Positions 4,233-5,774 of a stretch of DNA of 5,774 nt are shown here, piece after piece. Position numbers and translations under genes: made by a program. Source of the stretch: an uncultured Erysipelotrichaceae bacterium (GTDB lineage Bacteria; Bacillota_I; Bacilli_A; RFN20; CAG-826). Numbering within the stretch: the stretch's first letter is position 1; every line of letters begins with the position of its first letter. The notes below the pieces were generated by a model, which was not told where the DNA came from, made no database searches, and saw only the letters and a list, made by a program, of their open reading frames with translations. The DNA is taken from NCBI GenBank assembly GCA_902793515.1, contig CADBDO010000056.1:1-5774 (forward strand). The letters are read 5' to 3'.

Positions 4233-5774
4233 ATGTCAGAAAAACAAATCGAAGAAAAGGGACCTATCACCGAAAGCTATCTCAAGAAGTTAAATGCTTT
4301 CTGGCGTACGGCCAACTACCTTTCCGCTGCCCAACTTTATCTGTTGGACAATCCATTACTCAAACGCCCATTGACTGAGGCTGATGTTAAGAAGAAGATC
4401 GTCGGCCACTGGGGCACAGTTCCTGGACAGAACTTCATTTTCTGTCACATGAACAGAGCCATCAAAAAATATGACCTCGACCTCATCCTTTTGAGCGGTC
4501 CAGGACATGGTGGCAACTTCTTCATCGCCAACGACTACATCGATGGCACTTATAGCGAGATCTATCCAAACATCTCCCAGGATGAAGATGGTCTTAGAAA
4601 ATTATTCAAACAATTCTCATTCCCAGGAGGAGTCCCAAGCCACTGCGCCCCTGAGACCCCTGGTTCAATCAACGAAGGCGGCGAGCTTGGCTATTCCATC
4701 GCCCACGGCTTTGGCGCTGTCTTCGATAACCCTGATTTGATTGCCGCTGTCATTGTTGGTGATGGCGAGGCTGAGACCGGCCCTCTCGCCACTTCTTGGC
4801 AGAGCAACAAGTTCCTCAACCCAATCACCGATGGTGCGGTTCTTCCGATCCTCCACCTCAATGGCTACAAAATCTCCAACCCAACCGTGCTTAGCCGCAT
4901 CCCACACGATGAGTTAGTCAGCTATCTCCGTGGCATGGGCTGGGAGCCATACTTCGTCGAAGGCGACGATCCAATGAAGATGCATAAAGCCATGGCCGAA
5001 GCCACTGACGCCTGCATCGAGAAGATCAAAGCCATCCAGAAGCACGCCAGAGAAAATAACGACCCAACCAGACCAATTTGGCCAATGATCGTCCTCCGCA
5101 CTCCAAAAGGATGGACCGGTCCTAAATTCGTCGATGGCAAGATGGTCGAAGGCTCTTTCAGAGCCCACCAAGTCCCACTCCCAATGGACAAAGACGGAGA
5201 ACTCGCTCAGCTTGAAGAGTGGCTCCGTAGCTATAAGCCAGAGGAATTATTCGATTCCGAAGGACATATCCTCCCAGAAATCCGCGAACTCGCTCCAAAA
5301 GGCAACGCCAGAATCGGTGCTAACCTCCATGCCAATGGCGGTCTCCTTCTCCGTGACCTCCGCATGCCTGACTTCCGTAAGTATGGCATCAAGGTCAAAG
5401 AGCACGGCGCCAAAGAAGGCCAGGATATGATCGAACTTGGCTCCTTCGTCCGTGACATCATCACTTTGAACAAAGACGCCAGAAACTTCCGTGTCTTCGG
5501 ACCAGACGAGACCCTTTCCAACCGTCTCAACCACATCTTCGAAGTCACCGACCGTCAATGGGATGCCGAAACCCTCCCAACCGATGAATTCTTAGCCGCC
5601 GATGGCCGCGTCATCGACTCCATGCTCTCTGAGCACCTTTGCGAAGGCTGGTTAGAAGGATACCTTCTCACCGGACGTCATGGTTTCTTCGCTTCCTATG
5701 AGGCCTTTGCCCGTATCATCGACTCGATGGTCGCCCAGCACGCCAAATGGCTCAAGGTCTGCAATCAGCTTCCT
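4233..5774 (+). CDS. xfp: Xylulose-5-phosphate / fructose-6-phosphate phosphoketolase, N-terminal 514 residues (runs off right edge)
   Basis: 514 open codons run to the window edge; the family is about 790-830 residues, so roughly the last third is missing. The enzyme is a cytoplasmic thiamine-diphosphate protein that splits xylulose-5-P (often also fructose-6-P) with phosphate into acetyl phosphate and a shorter sugar phosphate. Visible family features are GHWGTVPG (58-65, H59), SGPGHGG (88-94, H92), PSHCAPETPGSINEGGELGY (135-154, H137), the ThDP/Mg site GDGEAETGPL (176-185) ending at N210 in HLNGYKI, RAHQVPL (310-316, H312), FGPDET (422-427) and EGWLEGYLLTGRHG (471-484), with the cofactor-activating glutamate probably E475. 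These histidines and glutamates are the known active-site set. AGGAG (4221-4225) sits 7 bases before the ATG. It has its own promoter, a 5' hairpin and an upstream palindrome. Its product feeds the AckA encoded upstream. Preference for xylulose-5-P versus fructose-6-P cannot be judged here. Confidence 0.96.
   Translation, partial: MSEKQIEEKGPITESYLKKLNAFWRTANYLSAAQLYLLDNPLLKRPLTEADVKKKIVGHWGTVPGQNFIFCHMNRAIKKYDLDLILLSGPGHGGNFFIANDYIDGTYSEIYPNISQDEDGLRKLFKQFSFPGGVPSHCAPETPGSINEGGELGYSIAHGFGAVFDNPDLIAAVIVGDGEAETGPLATSWQSNKFLNPITDGAVLPILHLNGYKISNPTVLSRIPHDELVSYLRGMGWEPYFVEGDDPMKMHKAMAEATDACIEKIKAIQKHARENNDPTRPIWPMIVLRTPKGWTGPKFVDGKMVEGSFRAHQVPLPMDKDGELAQLEEWLRSYKPEELFDSEGHILPEIRELAPKGNARIGANLHANGGLLLRDLRMPDFRKYGIKVKEHGAKEGQDMIELGSFVRDIITLNKDARNFRVFGPDETLSNRLNHIFEVTDRQWDAETLPTDEFLAADGRVIDSMLSEHLCEGWLEGYLLTGRHGFFASYEAFARIIDSMVAQHAKWLKVCNQLP

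Noticed and set aside
4914..5558. Several 80-105-codon frames on the minus strand inside xfp
   Set aside because: All are embedded in the phosphoketolase reading frame, without ribosome sites or recognisable motifs.

Overview
The window reads as chromosomal DNA from a low-to-mid GC Gram-positive-type bacterium (Bacillota). The best guess is an uncultured gut lineage near the Erysipelotrichia or the non-wall-less relatives of Mollicutes, but the placement is tentative. The reasons are AAGGAG-type ribosome sites, sigma-A-like promoters (TAAAAT and TATAAT boxes), and a strong codon habit: CCA for proline, AGA/CGT/CGC for arginine, and C-ending two-fold codons. The genetic code appears standard: every tryptophan seen is TGG, no TGA interrupts the large genes, and one small gene ends on TGA.

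Layout. On the minus strand, 1-296 is the start of a glycogen branching enzyme (glgB) running out of the left edge. A 137-bp divergent promoter region follows, with recognisable promoters for both directions. Acetate kinase (ackA, 434-1633) and a DHH/DHHA1 phosphoesterase of the NrnA type (1633-2631) then form a two-gene operon joined by a TAATG stop/start overlap and closed by a strong intrinsic terminator (2634-2668). A Ca2+/cation antiporter family membrane protein (2714-3778) follows. It has no visible ribosome site and a -10-like box only 6 bp ahead of its ATG. After a weaker terminator-like hairpin comes an unrecognised 95-residue charged protein (3814-4101). The 131-bp region 4102-4232 is the most structured non-coding stretch: a perfect 18-bp palindrome, a small hairpin, a good promoter, and a hairpin predicted to lie at the very 5' end of the transcript. 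It leads into a phosphoketolase gene (xfp), of which 514 codons are present before the right edge.

How the genes fit together. Phosphoketolase cleaves xylulose-5-P (and often fructose-6-P) to acetyl phosphate, and acetate kinase turns acetyl phosphate into acetate and ATP. The two outer plus-strand genes are therefore consecutive steps of a fermentative, ATP-yielding route. glgB adds glycogen storage, so carbon storage and fermentation genes sit side by side. NrnA degrades short RNA oligonucleotides and pAp and is probably a housekeeping passenger. I see no mobile element, CRISPR array, tRNA or rRNA, and no evidence of a novel multi-gene system. The points most worth a second look are the xfp leader architecture and the orphan 95-residue gene.
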